Made by a program: the position numbers and the translations under genes
The notes under the pieces: generated by a model
Databases searched by the model: none
What the model was told of the DNA's origin: nothing
What the model saw: the letters and a program-made list of their open reading frames with translations, nothing else
Part shown: piece after piece, positions 30,927 to 43,760 of the stretch
Position numbering within the stretch: the first letter of the stretch is position 1
Layout: every line of letters starts with the position of its first letter
Assembly: GCA_030704615.1 (NCBI GenBank)
Contig: CM060733.1
Span: 14,074,001-14,138,000 of the forward strand
Length of the DNA: 64,000 nt
Reading direction: 5' to 3'
DNA from: Takakia lepidozioides
Lineage: Eukaryota; Streptophyta; Takakiopsida; Takakiales; Takakiaceae

Positions 30927-33900
30927 ATGGGTTCAGCGCTGAGCTTCTTAGGATCCAGTTCTACCGCTGAGGAAGTAACTACCGGTTTGGACCTGCATTC
31001 GAAAACTGTGATGGTTACTGGTATTTCTTCATCCTCCTTTGTTAACTTAGCGTCTCATGATCACCTAATTCACTCTTGACATGTTTGCACCGGCTTGATC
31101 TCACGCGTCGCTTGTTCCATCGATGTTTTTTACAGTGTAGTGCCCTGGCACCCAGCCAATTGCATAGCTGCTTGCAGTTGCCCACTGGATTAGTTTTTAG
31201 AGGGTTCATGTGAAAGGAAACAACCAGGCAGGTGAGAGATAGGTGGCGGAGAGAAGGGAAACGGAATGAGGAATACAGAGGGATGATACACATGTGACTT
31301 GAATTAGCCCTTGCATAGTACCTTGCTTTGCATATATTCTTGAATCCTGCCAATTGGCTCTAATGTTAAGATTCAGACAGTGCACACACACATATACAGA
31401 GGGAGGAAAGAATTCGGAAGAAGGGGAGGATCGTAGGTGAAACATTGAGTTCATGCAATCTATGCTCCTAATTTGAACAGTCAGGAAGAACAATCATTCA
31501 GTAGCTTTGTGTGACAAAACATTCCATTCTTCTGATTGGGTGAATCAGAAGGAAAGAGAAGGGACGACTACAGAAGGAAGTTTCTTTGTGTGAACAAGAG
31601 AGAGAAAATGTGGGTGGCCACTAAAGTCACAGATATGGAGTGCAGGAGCGTCATCTGGTTTAGGAGTGGAGACAGCAAGGGTGTTGGCAAAGAGAGGGGC
31701 ACGTGTCATCATAGCTGTCCGCAATACAAAGAAAGGAGAGGAAGTGAAAGCGAAGATTTTGGAGACGACACCAACTGCCCACTTGGATGTTTTGGAACTC
31801 GACCTCAACTCTCTCTCAGCTGTTCGCAAATTTGCAGCTGATTTCAAGTCGAGAAATATCCCTCTCAATGTCCTCATGTAGGGTATTTTCCTCTTAATGT
31901 TGATGCACAGAACTCGTGCAGATGTCACTGTGGTGGGTTGATGAAGGAGGGCTTGGATGGAAGTGAAGTTGGTCCTGGCTGTGCATGACATTAGACAACT
32001 TTGATCTCAGTGAACTCTTCTTACCTGGTATAGAGAACCAAGCTGTGTAAACTTACATAGGTGGCATGGCATGTGAACAGCAATAATGCAGGGGTAATGT
32101 TGGCCAGTTTCCAGCTGTCAGAAGACGGTCTTGAGAAGACTTTTGCCACCAATCATATTGGTAAGTCAGACTGTCTCTTTCTCTCCCTGGTGGGTGCCAA
32201 TCCCATAAAAGGCTACGGGAGGGTTAGTTTTCTGAGGGGTCAATGACCTTGGCAAGCCAGTGCTCGCAGGAAACTGCATGAGTACATTTTCTCTCTCTTT
32301 TGGTGTGATTTTGTCTCAAGATGCTAAGCTGGTGATGAATGATTGAAATGTTCCAATTTTCGTTGGTGGTCCGCAGGAACCTTTATTGAAATCCTGGTCT
32401 TTGTAAGCAGGTACATTTCTTCTGACCAATCTACTGCTTGATACCTTGAAAGCAACGGCCAAGGAGACTGGAGAGCAGGGGCGCATTGTGATTTTGGCAT
32501 CTGAGGCTCACAAATCCGCATACAAGGAAGGAATTCGCTTTGACAAGTTGAATGATGAAAAGAGGTATAAAGAGAACATGGTTAAGCCAGTGTCACAGAG
32601 TCATCAAAGATTTTACACCTTTCTGGTAATGGAAACAGAATGTACTTATTGATGGCTGTCTTCAAATGTTGGCTATAATGTACCTTTTGAGGGCATACTC
32701 CCCATTGGACAACCCTCCTAGATAGTTGTGGCGTTTTTGGCCCACAAAACATGCGAAAGTCTACCGGAAGTGCCATTGTACTCCTGTACACCCATGAACA
32801 ATGCGGTTACAGCAAATGCAGTTCTGATGTATGCACTGTATTGACATCCTACTACTAAGCATTAAGCTTGATTCCAACACTCCTTTAGATGGAAACGAAG
32901 GTGATAAACTTTGCTGCTGTGCACAGCTAGTCACACTATCAGAGAAAAGGCCAGATATTGGCAGACATAAGAAGAGCAATAGAGATTCTAAACCAGAGTG
33001 GACGTAACGAAGGTTATCAGGTAAGCAGTAACTGAAGTTCTTGCCAGTGGGCATGGGTAAGCAGTTACAAAGCTTGGTCTGCATATGGACAATCCAAGCT
33101 GGCCAACATTCTTCATGCAAAAGTGCTTGCTCAACGTCTCCAGGTTAGTCAACAGTCTCTGTTGCTTAGTGTAACAACCTGGCCAGGCGAGTGAAATTAA
33201 GCTTCTCCAATGTACCATACTTGCTGATGTGGCCTCAGGATTTTAGCCCTCTAATGTGATAGTAGTGTCACAAGCTACAAACTGGGACTGCCAAGACTGT
33301 GGCTGCAAAAACTGGACTGAGGGTCTGTGTAATGTAATGGTTGTGCATTACTTTTGCTAGGAAGGGAGAGAGTCAGGACAAAGCGGAATTAGGGAATTGA
33401 CTTAGTCAGTACGAATTTGTGTGTTGGAAAAGACATGGTGCTCATGAAAAACATGCTGCAATTGAGCAGGACGAAGGAGCAAATGTGACTGCTAATTCTG
33501 TTCAGCCTGGACTTGTCATTACCAACTTTGGCAAGGGTCAACTTCCATGTAAGCCCAGTCTTGTTAGCTGGGTGCCTGTCAGGGTGAAGGTGCAGGGAGG
33601 ACTCTGTATAGTTATTTTTCTTTGTTTCTATTGCACCCCTGCCTCTTTATGATTGATGTGACATGTGGGCAAACAAGGGAGGACAAGTGTTTTGCTTTTT
33701 GGAAAGAGGAGTACAGAATCTCTCCCTGAAAACTGCTCTTTGTGTTTGTAACAGCTGTGCTCTCTATCATTCTCAGACCTTTCGCGAAATCTGTTTCTCA
33801 GGTAAGTGAACTATGCGATGCATTAGAATGAGAAAGTATGCCTGCTTTTGTCTTCATGATTTGCTGACCTCTTGATATCTCTCTTGAATGTGGCTGACAT

Positions 33901-34216
33901 GGAGAGAGAATCTCCACTGCTGGAGTGAGAGCCTTCAGTGATGAGAGTGGCCCCGTTTCTCCCTCTTCTATTTCTTAACAGTTTCTTGAATACATCATGC
34001 TGAAATTCAGCTTTGCTGCGTCTCAATTTATTGTTTTCTGGTATACAGGGCGCGGCAACAACATGCTATGTGGCGACACATCCTGATGTTGCGGGGGTTT
34101 CTGGAAAATATTTCCTTGACTGCAAAGAAGACAATAATGTGTCTGAGAAGGCCAAAGACGGGGAGTTGGCAGCTCAACTATGGAAGTACAGTGAGGATTT
34201 TGTTGCTTCACATTAA
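30927..34216 (+). CDS. TIC32-like short-chain dehydrogenase/reductase
   Basis: Eight exons (30927-31020, 31646-31877, 32081-32160, 32411-32564, 33065-33143, 33470-33548, 33755-33801, 34049-34216) join in phase to 933 nt, 310 residues. The protein begins [18 protein letters not shown], like plant TIC32/WW-type reductases, and shows the full classical SDR signature. The TGASSGLG NADP(H)-binding motif spans the exon 1/2 join at about residues 31-38, VRNTKKG comes next, NNAG is at about 111-114, the catalytic Ser lies in the [12 protein letters not shown] strand, and YGQSKLAN carries the YxxxK catalytic pair. VNSVQPGL-type ([11 protein letters not shown]) and [12 protein letters not shown] segments complete the C-terminal half. 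TIC32 relates to the chloroplast inner-envelope import complex as an NADPH and calmodulin-binding redox sensor. Close relatives are annotated as retinol dehydrogenase-like, so substrate and location remain open. No defect was found. Confidence 0.88.
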
Positions 34217-37200
34217 GAAGAGGTGATGACAAGTTGAAATCTCATCAGGCTGTGGACCAAGTGGTTGAGATGCAGTTTAGGCCTGTTTTCCTTCAATTTT
34301 CCACCTATGACTGATGTACACCATATCTACCACCCTGGACTAGACATTTCCTGTGTGGAGTTCCCAGAATCACAGTTGCCAGCTCCTTCTCGACTTCTTT
34401 TTTGTCATGTGAAGCTAATGCTAATTCTGCTCTGTTTGAGGGTCTCAATCTTGTGTCCAGGTTTCTGCAGACATATTTAAACGGCAAGACTAGTCCTTAT
34501 ATTAGCAGGTGCTTAGCATAGCTCTACTTATGTTTTGTTGGTCTTCCAGGGAGAGGGTGGTTACGAGTAAAAGATCTGTGCTACTATCAGAAAGTGTCCC
34601 ATGAATTGACTAAGGTGCAACTTATGATAAATTTTGCCCCTAGAGAGGTTTGACACATATAAATGAATGAAATGCTTAGAATGAATGAATCTGCCGTGTT
34701 TACGCCAAACTCTACAGTGATCTTGGTTCCTGTAATAAGCATCTGACGGCTTTGCATGCATGGACACGGGCATATTGTTGCATTTCAGGCAAATCTAGAG
34801 TCATTGGGCAGAAGTACAACTTCCAGGATACAATCTGCAGGTTTTCAACAACACCCCTCCGGTAAAGAGATATACACATTGTGGTTTCTGGCTATGAAGC
34901 ATCCCGGATGCATCATTATGACAATGTTGTTCCGAACCCCACAAGTTTCCAACCTCTGTCTGGCAATTCATCTTCTAACTCATCTACCGGGAACAAATTT
35001 AAGTTTGGACAATGATAAGGACTGAAGTTGAGATCCTTGATGTACTCATGTCTCTCTGCGAAGCATCTAGAACTTTGATACTATGGTGTTGGAAAAGACA
35101 CAAGGAAAGAGACGTTTATTGTTTAAAAGAAACTCCCCGCTCTAAGTTTGAATTTCACTGAAGTACTGAAGGTAGGTAGGCCCAAGTCATATCATCCTTC
35201 CACTTTGGACATGGCCGTAGACACTTCAAACTCCCAAGTCTACTGCACCTAGCATCCATCCACAAGAATACAAAAATTAGCCTAAAATTGCCATAGTTCT
35301 TGGGCATCACATGGGATTAATTGTTCATTTAATAATTGGTTTTGGTGTCATTTCTGAACATACACGGCCAACTCTTGAGTAGTTACTGTAACTTATGCGT
35401 CTACCGAGTAAGTGCTACCAACTCTGCTGCTAATCAGGGAGTGACGAGAGGCAGAATGTAAGCCCTATGGCTAGTAAGGAGATCGTCCATGTGGCCAAAT
35501 AGAAGTATGACACCTCCTGAAGGAAGTGTAATTATGGTGTTTCTTGGGGAAGGTGGACACCTTTGTGATACCTATTGTGGATTGAACCCACAACCACTTC
35601 TGAGGTGGTATGTGCCGTCCATAAGGCAAGATGTAGCTATTCCAATTTGTTTTGAGAAAGAGCTACTAGGTTTGGGGAAGGGGAGTATTGATTACAAAAC
35701 TTAAAACAATAAAAAATATGAACAATTAATTTTCTTATTTTGACCAACCCAAGGGGAAAGAAAACATGACGAACCCTATATATATATATTAAAAATATAT
35801 ATATATATACGAACATGCATGGAAAAGAAAATCGGCCAATAGCGTAGGTGCAAGTCGTGGAGTTAGTCACCACTTCTGTAGTCCATGCAATTGCCATGTG
35901 GGATCCCCTGAAGTATGGATAATTATTTGTAAAGAGTGGGAGGAATGGAAAGGGAGATCTAGATTATTGTATAGATATGCAATGCGGGAATGAAGGCTAA
36001 AGAGTGAAGGGGGAGTGAAGGCTAGATCGAGCGGGGAGCAGGGTTGTAAAAATTGGCAATGGTACAGCTGTACATCCGGAGTTGGCGATGGAGCCGTACT
36101 TGCCTATGCAGTTGGTCAAACCTATGCCAGATTTTTTTTTTTTTAAAAACTGGTTCGGTGTCATTTTTTCTATTTTTTCTATTTTTTCTATTTTTCTTTA
36201 AAAATATATTAATACTGATCTTTGTTAGTAGGTGGAATTATCAAGGCTCATGTATCTGGATATTTTGTCTGTTGTTTTCGTAGGTATTTGATGTGGATGA
36301 ACAATTTTATAATTGTTCTTGACTTTGGGTTATACTGTTGTCCATTGTAGTTTGTCAAGTTTACATGGTGACAATTTGGGGGTCATAGCATTTTTTGAGG
36401 TGAGTTGTGTAGATCCAATATCATGGCGCACAAGCAAACGGTCTTTATTGCGATGTTCCAAAGAGCAATTATGAAAGTGAATTTGCATTGAAACACGCAG
36501 CAGAGGTCGGAGATTCGTATGAGGGCATTGGAGAAAAAAATATATAAAATTCTAAAGCGGCCAATTGGACGACCTAGGACTGAATATTTAAAGCGACATT
36601 GCAAATCAAGCAAGAAGAAGATGATCATGATCATTCAGGACATAAAAAACAAGAGAAAAATACACCAACTGGAGTATGGTTTGCTTCTCATCTCTAGCCT
36701 CCCATCTACGCAAAAAACACCGTAGCTTGAGTACAGATTTGCATTGCATCAAGGCATTTCACAGAAAACCTGGAAACGTTTACGGCCCCATATGACAAGT
36801 TGAGTGGAGGATCATTGGCAAAATGGTTTACACCAGAAGGAGTGCTGAAAGAGAAATTCGGTCAAGCCATAGAAAGAGGAACTGTCTCTCTTGTTGCTAC
36901 CACACACCTCTCAATTATGAATAATAGTATGGGTTAATGGGTCTGGATAATGCATATTTGTTGAAGACACACTGTTAGGGTATAAATGTGTATTATCAAA
37001 ATAGAACTCAGGACTCAGAGTAAGGTTATTTAACGAGTTTGGCTAATCCGCATATATCCATTGGATAAATACAAATTAGATAGGGTAAATGTAGCCTGGT
37101 AAATCTTAATTTTTGCAAAGGATTTTGAGTGGATTAGTGATATAAAATTCCAATAGCTTCGAAAGAAAAGTCAACATTGAAATCTCTAAATGCATAAATT

Positions 37201-38229
37201 TGCTTTAATGTCGAAGTCATCCAAATAACTATCCACCAATTTATTTATCTCATCTTCAAATTCTTCTTTCAATTCATTAAGCAAGGACTTTCAGCTTTTG
37301 CCTTGGTGACATCATCAAAATCATTGGTAAATGCATTGCAACCAATTCGTGTGTCGTCAGGCCAATTTTTGACAACCAACACAAGATGGTCCAAATCCAA
37401 TGACTCCAAGGCAAGGACTTCAACTTGTCAAAATGCTAGCAATCGAGAATAGTCTCTTTGTCTCGATCTAGCTACCGGGGATCCTTAGGATTTGTCGTAC
37501 TAAATATGCAATCGTCGAGAATTGCCCCTCACGTATTCTCTACCATTCCAAAGATTTTTCACATGTTTCTATGGGAACTTGCATATGCAAAAAACATGTA
37601 ATTTCTCGCAGTACAGACAATATATTGATCTATTAGCCTTCAAGCATGAAAAATGAGACTTCAAGCATATTTCATTATATACCTCAACTAATAAATCAGC
37701 CATAAGTACATATTTGATCCCCGTTACAGAGATTTATCATTGGTGGGCAGTTTTGTAGGTCGCATAAGTGTCATCCGCATTGCTCACAATAGATTGGTCA
37801 TTCCCTTGCTCATTAACTTGTATCTAAAGAATCATCCTTCAACGGGAATATAGGTCGCAGATCCCGAAACAATAAATAGTAGGAATATAGTGTTTGGAGG
37901 TACTAGTGGAGTCTTTGGGGCTGACATTTCATTACAAGACCTTGTCTTTGAACATGCTAGGATATTTTTAATGTCTTGAGCTTAAAACTTGATTTTTCAA
38001 GATTGGTTTATTATTCTCAAGGTCTATTTTGAAATCTGGTCAAGTCTGATTTTTTGTGGTTGAAGTCTAATTTATAGAGTTAATTTATAATGACTAAGAT
38101 CAAGTTTGAAATTAATAAACAACTGTAGTACATCTCTAACCAATGCTAGCCAATTTTACATGTCACACTGAACGTTCTTTCTTCTAAACCTTCGATATAT
38201 TATAACTAGCTACGCTAACTCATCTGAGC
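34217..38229. other. Intergenic, AT-rich, no gene supported
   Basis: The left part holds the TIC32-like 3' UTR. A (TA)n run lies at 35778-35812, and a T-rich tract with tandem tattttttct units at about 36128-36200. A B-box-like gattgaaccc at about 35580 (minus: GGGTTCAATCC) hints at a degraded SINE. A short frame at 36519-36725 contains an AT-hook-like PIGRPRT but is otherwise unrecognised. Confidence 0.3.
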
Positions 38230-38648
38230 TATTTATTGAGAGGGAAGAACTGGATTGTTAAAAAGAAGTATATTTTTAGTGCAAATTTTACTCTATCATG
38301 TGGTTGTGTGATGTCTGCTTCATTGTGAAGATCTCCACTTCCACCAGTTTTTTTTCTTTTCCTTGGAGGCTTCCCAATCACCGCAGGTCCTTCAGCCAAG
38401 TTGGCACCCAAAATGTCGTCTAATAGCAACTGTATAGCCACCAATGATTTTCATAATATATTTCCAAAGTTAATGTGAGAATGAAGAATTGGACTGTAAA
38501 AATAAATATGTTTATGGTAAGAATCTTACCGTATTATTTGTTTACGCCTGTCGGCTTTGGTCTTAAAATCTATACTGAAATAACGCATGATGTTGGATCC
38601 ACCAGGCCTTTTGAATTTGTTAAGGTACTCATCTAACGGAATCTTCAT
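38229..38648 (-). other. Two exon-like open segments of unknown identity
   Basis: The minus strand has an open segment from ATG 38648 to 38530 (MKIPLDEYLNKFKRP, ending at a good GTAAGA donor). A second open segment lies from about 38427 to 38294 (LLLDDILGANLAEGPAV then a basic PPRKRKKTGG, NLS-like) bounded by CAG and GTAAAA. The two do not join in phase as read. They may be exons of a decayed gene or transposon protein. No family was recognised. Confidence 0.35.
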
Positions 38649-38718
38649 CACTTACCCGAAAATGCCTCAATGAATTTCTTTAGGTTTTTTTTGTTGGATC
38701 TCATTTAAAAAGAGGAGA

Positions 38719-39211
38719 GTGTCAGATTGGGTTGTTAGTATGGCAGTCAAGGAAATGGACGATGTGGCTGATCTTCCTCTCGTTGTCGAGGGCAACACCG
38801 AAATGTTATGTTTGTCTCAGATTGCGAAAAAGTTCATCAATCCCGCTGTTGGAGAGAGAGGTTGTCTACTCGTTGATCAAGGTGGTCTTAGACCTTGGAA
38901 GGGCGCTCTAGTCCAAGATTTTATAAAGAATGTGACGGATGAGTGTTTACAAATCAATAAGAGCTCACTGAGCCTTGTGCCCGAAGAGATTGAGTTTGTG
39001 CACGAAGAGATGTCATCCGTGCTTATGTTTACAAATTGTTGACAGGCAATTATCATCCGTGGTTGTGTAAAGCAGACTTTACACTGATCATGCAATCGAT
39101 GATGGGCTCGACTGCAAATGCAAAATTCGTGAAACGATTCAGGAATGTCATCGCCAAAGCAGCCAAGCTGCATGGATGGAGTTCTTCTGAATCAGACTCT
39201 TGGATACAATA
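38719..39211 (+). other. Unidentified open frame with downstream continuation
   Basis: A 107-codon frame (starting around TTG 38719; ATG at 38740 MAVKEMDDVADLPLVVEGN) stops at 39042. Directly downstream another frame reads GNYHPWLCKADFTLIMQSMM, NAKFVKRFRNVIAKAAKLHG, suggesting one protein of about 150 residues interrupted by a frameshift or intron at about 39020-39046. Composition looks protein-like (amphipathic, few rare residues). No domain was recognised. It lies head-to-head with the open segments at 38229-38648, about 90 bp away. Confidence 0.35.
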
Positions 39212-39296
39212 AAAGATTCCATTTGGAATTTTTGTAGAGGCGTTGCGGCTATTGTGGGATTCACAATGTTCTACCGAAAAGTAGCGCCAAAAGCCT

Positions 39297-42200
39297 TTAG
39301 AAATATAAGTATATACTGCTCAACAAGTCCAATGTCACTTGATTAGCTGACGTAGGTTTGCAATAAATAGTCATGTCGTTTTTAACGCTCTTGCAGGCAT
39401 CATCTTTGCTATCAAACACCTTGATATCCGTTGCTGCTGGAAGGTTCAAGTCATATTGACATCGGTCACCCTCGAACAACATGCACGAGAAACGGCCTCC
39501 CTTGTTAATTATTGTATGGGTAAGAGTTTCGAATTATCAATAGTCGCGCATCCCTACAGAGTCTGTGTGTCCTGAAAACTCTATAATATACAACATCTAA
39601 CCGATAACTTTCTTCAACGATAGACACATTGCAAATCGGCCTATGATCCAGTCGGATGCAATGTATACATCTCAACGAGTATATAATTGGCGCAGGTTTG
39701 ATTTTTTGGGACTAAGTGTCATTTGCTCCTTGAGCACATTTGTCTCATCAACATGCTAGTGAAACAGAGCATCACTCTCGCTAGCAAATGTATCAGATGC
39801 AATTGTTGCATAAGCTACATTCAACCCTTCCGCAGACATCTGATTCATGGTACTGTTGATTACAGACTGTTTCCAATAGTCCAAATCAAAACCATAGGTA
39901 GGTTCCTACAAGGCTGTCCTAGGCACTCATCCGGCGGCAAAAAACTAATCCTCTGATTCTGTTTTGATAACTACATTGCAAGCTTCAATTGAATCCCTAC
40001 AAGCCTCCATCTCTTTTAAATCAAACATGTAGTGACACATACAAATATAGAGTTCTCATGAACTTCTTTTGGTCCTTAAAAGGGCATTTTAGGGGTTTGC
40101 AAATGTATATCTCTGTAAGTGAAGAACTTGCTCTCATATTTTAGCTCTAAAAAAAAACTTTTTGGTTGACAATTGGGACCACTTTGACTTCAACTTTAAA
40201 TTCTTTGTTTTGACTCTCAAACTGTACGTATAAATTGATGGCCACAGCCAATGCATCGCTAAGTAACCAATACCCACTATATTGATTGAAAATACAATGT
40301 TGTAATAACTGGTGACAATCTGGAGGATATGACTTCAGTCGCAGTCCACGTCTTAGCATATGGGTCACGATTTTGTAGAGCGACTGTTTGATGACTGTAA
40401 CACAATAAAAATGGCTTAACGGTATCTGTTGAAATATGATGACTTTATGTTAAACAAAACGAGTTTTCACAGGATTATTCAATTTTCGAGGACGAAACTT
40501 TAGAATCCATGCATACTGAATTCCATTCTTGACACTCTTGCCTGAACAAATCCATACAAAATTATTAGACAAAATTTGTGTCACATGAAAAATACCATAG
40601 CAGATCTGTATATGAAAATGTAATATAATTCTCTAATTTTCTCATTGTTCGTAGAATATTGGCATGTTTTGCTTAGTGCGTGCCTAAAACGAGCACCTTT
40701 AAAAATAAACTAGATCAGCAAACGCTTCACATGCGATGACCATTTTCAGCCCAACAGTCATGGTTCCCAAACTTGTGTCTTTTCCTTCACATAGCAAATA
40801 ATTTTGTTTGTGATGTCAAACCTGTCAAAGAGTGCACGAAGTTGAAGTGGTTAGGCCTGCACTAGTGATGTCCTTAGCCTCGAACAATCCGACATTTATG
40901 TGTCTTGATTCCCAATTTGTAATCAAAAAATTGATTATCAATGCAAAGGTGTCCACCTTAAGTACTCCAAACCTCATAAGCCACAAATTTGTTACACTAC
41001 TCAGATGGAAGTATCATTTGACAATGAGCAATATTAAATTCTCAATAAATGCTTTTTGGTGCTCATAATTTTTTTAAGACACTTGATTTTAGAAAAATTG
41101 GGAAATAGTACTTGGTGCAACCTTAGTGCGTTTCTTGTGCGACTGTCTATCACTAAATTCATGAGATGCGGGGTTTATGCGGGGTGAATGCAGGGTTGAC
41201 TGGACCAAAATAGACATTACTGGCATAGTTTTAGATGACTGCAATTGATGATGTCATCAATTGAATTTGAATTAACTCATTAAAACCAGCAAACATACAT
41301 ATCATTGGATTTCTAGCTTCAATACGCACCCATAACAACTCTCAATCATGAATCCGATAAGAAATGACTCCGCTATGGACTTTTGAACACCGTCATTGTG
41401 GACTGTTATCGTAGTAAATGGAATTACAATGGACTCAAGTTCTCATCTATGCCATTCGTGAATTCCATTGAAATTTGGACATATGATGGTCATTTTGGTC
41501 CACATCATAGGTATGGATTTGAAGTGGCAAAATCATTTGTTATTTGACTCATATGGACTAATATATGTAAAAACAATAGGTGTTTTTTGAAAGTCCATAG
41601 CTCATCTTGTTTTTTGGATTTTGGGTGTCATTGTTTTTCTAGAAGTATAAAAACCTATAATCTTCAATGGCTAGGTGGCATATTGATTTTTTTTTGTAAA
41701 CTCAAATTTTTAGTTTTTCATAATTTCTCTAAATAATAGACTAATATATTTAATAAATTGTATCTTTAATATTTGGGGTAGGACTCTTTACTAAATATGT
41801 TCAGTATACCATTATCTATCACCAAACAAATATTTTGAATAATATCCTCAATGTTTTGTTTTTGGTCATAGACTTCTATGGAGCAGGATCTACCGTTTTT
41901 GGTCCACTCAACCCTGCAACTGTCGTGTGTTGAACAATGTTAAGTTCGAAAGTGTATCTACTGGTCACCTCTGCATGTTCATTTTCAGTGTACTTCTTCA
42001 TTGTAGTGGTGTCAGATAACTTATTATACATAACAATGCCCTTCCTACCCTTAGTCTTGTTAGCCAAAACCTCACGACCACAATAGGCAAGAAAACACAA
42101 AAGACATCTTCGAGTCCACATAATAACTTGCTGATGCAGAAGTACAAGTTACTTACGAATCCTGCCCTCTTTTGCTGCCAAATCCGTTTGTACTTGTTGA

Positions 42201-42441
42201 CTAAGTCCAATGCTTGATGATACACATTGGATCTGGGAAACATTATAGGGTTAGCTTCAACATGAGAAGTATTATCAACCTCAAGTAGTTGGACAGGGTT
42301 GGTCTTATTTACGCCCGACTCCATAACTTCCATTTCTACCACTTGTTGCGATTCAACATGCAAGAATTTTCCCATATCCCAAGTAGGATGGGTGGCCATT
42401 GTTTCATATTCATAGATCTTCATAGAATTTACAATACTCAA
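39297..42441 (-). mobile_element. Decayed hAT-type transposase gene
   Basis: Minus-strand segments in the right order match plant hAT transposases. The first exon, 42423-42157, ends YHQALDLVNKYKRIWQQKRAGF at a GTAAGT donor. The next, about 42120-41930, holds a BED-like zinc finger (CLLC, then TTTMKKYTENEH, where the first His of the HxxxxH pair is Tyr). After a nested element the core follows: DTFALIINFLITNWESRHI and VGLFEAKDITSAG (about 40980-40850), KIICYVK (about 40800), TSLGTMTVGLKMVIACEAFA (about 40775-40715), then NQYSGYWLLSDALAVAINLY (40368-40147) and STMNQMSAEGLNVAYATI (about 39870-39770). Stops and frameshifts separate the pieces. The hAT C-terminal dimerisation motif was not identified. 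This is a dead element. Confidence 0.75.
41189..41918. mobile_element. 730-bp terminal-inverted-repeat element, copy 1 (nested in hAT gene)
   Basis: The ends are near-perfect inverted repeats of about 22 bp: TGCAGGGTTGACTGGACC... on the left and the complement of TGCAGGGTTGAGTGGACC on the right. The interior is AT-rich and non-coding. A second copy lies at 48537-49263 with about 90% identity by eye. The CAGGG start resembles hAT termini, but an 8-bp target duplication could not be confirmed because a few flanking bases are shared by both copies. It interrupts the hAT coding sequence between the BED finger and the transposase core. Confidence 0.8.
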
Positions 42442-43760
42442 TAGGCAAGAAAGATCCCATATCCTAAATATGATGAGATTACATTCTCAAATCCATGAAG
42501 ACACCAGATCCCACTGACCTCTAAAAGCTGTTGGCTTTCCACGGATCTTGGAGCTAGTGGATCCCACCGTACTTACACTATCTCTAACTAAACCACTTGA
42601 CTTCCCACATTCCGCTTAGCTTCACATTTCACACACCCATACGTCATACAAGAAAAAAGACAAGTTTTCTTAAGAAATAGCTCGATGAGAGTCTGAATGG
42701 CAAGTCACTTGTAAACATCTAACAAACAGAAAGCTCAACAAACATAAGAAGAGCACAATAAAACCTAAATATGACAACATAATCGAAGATAGCTAGTAGT
42801 GAGGAGGACAATCAATTATTCTTGAAGGCGGACCAATGTGAAGAATATGAAAGAGCTTGCAACAGAAATAATGGCGATCCATGTCAAGTGGCAACCCTAG
42901 CCCATTATCCGGATACTATTTATCTGCCAAGAAAATAGTACCCGATATAAAGGTAGGATAAAATCTGGATTTTTATCCTTCAACTTACCTTATCAACACT
43001 GATTGATATATATGCTAATACTGTGTACTTATCCATATACCATCCCAATACTGGTATTTATCTGTCAATCACTCTCGGATGTGAGACACTTGTCTGGGCT
43101 CCATAAATATCAAGGTAGAATTCCGAAATCTGGCAAATATGTGGAATCTGTCCACACGGGATAGACCAATAGAATATGTCATCAGGCCTTTACGTTTTTT
43201 CTTTTTTAAGGATTGGAAGGTCAAAAAACGTATATCGAAAAAAGATGAAATTTCATTTTTTTTAAATGTTATTTATTATTTGTTAGTTGTTATTTATTTA
43301 TTTTTTCCCCCGAGGAAACATCAGCCCCAGCAATTAAGGCTCGAGGGGCGAAATCAATTCATTAAGGGGCCACGAAGACAAACTGCGGCAGAGCCTAGCC
43401 CCAAGGCAGAGAAGAGATAGCTTACATGGGTTTGAACCCAATCTATGAAGGAACCCAGTTTGTTTGTTTTGTTTTGTTTTGTTTTGTAGCGTTGAGATGT
43501 CCCAAACCGCGAGGCCCCGGCCCTGGTGTTTGGTACCGTTGGAAAGCCCTCGATGAGGAGGGGTGCACCGGCTTGGTCTCATGACTTTTGGACCTGCGGT
43601 GTGGGAGATCTGGATTTTCAAATACTTTTGGTCGCCGGAAATTCAAGAAAAAATAGCAAAGTGGGCTTTCATGGGACAATGATTGGAGCCTCGATGGGAG
43701 AAATATCAATAATGATTGGATATAATACTATCCAATAAATTTATGAAAAAAATAAAATAG
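42442..43760. other. AT-rich intergenic, no gene supported
   Basis: Short unrecognised frames at 43139-43738. A GTTTT run occurs at about 43466-43488, and a B-box-like gggtttgaaccc at 43430-43441. No complete element was delimited. Confidence 0.3.

Noticed and set aside
35561-35645. tRNA-like segment with GGGTTCAATCC on the minus strand
   Set aside because: The B box is good but no convincing A box or cloverleaf could be drawn. It may be a SINE scrap, too weak to list as an element.
36519-36725. 68-codon frame with PIGRPRT (AT-hook-like)
   Set aside because: A single short motif in AT-rich DNA without other domain evidence is not enough to call a gene.
40832-41068. 78-codon plus-strand frame
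   Set aside because: Antisense to the hAT core (DTFALIINFL), which is the recognisable coding strand.
41998-42156. C-terminal tail of the 147-codon minus frame beyond the GTAAGT donor
   Set aside because: The BED-finger residues are in another frame after a splice acceptor, so the tail is intron or wrong-frame read-through.
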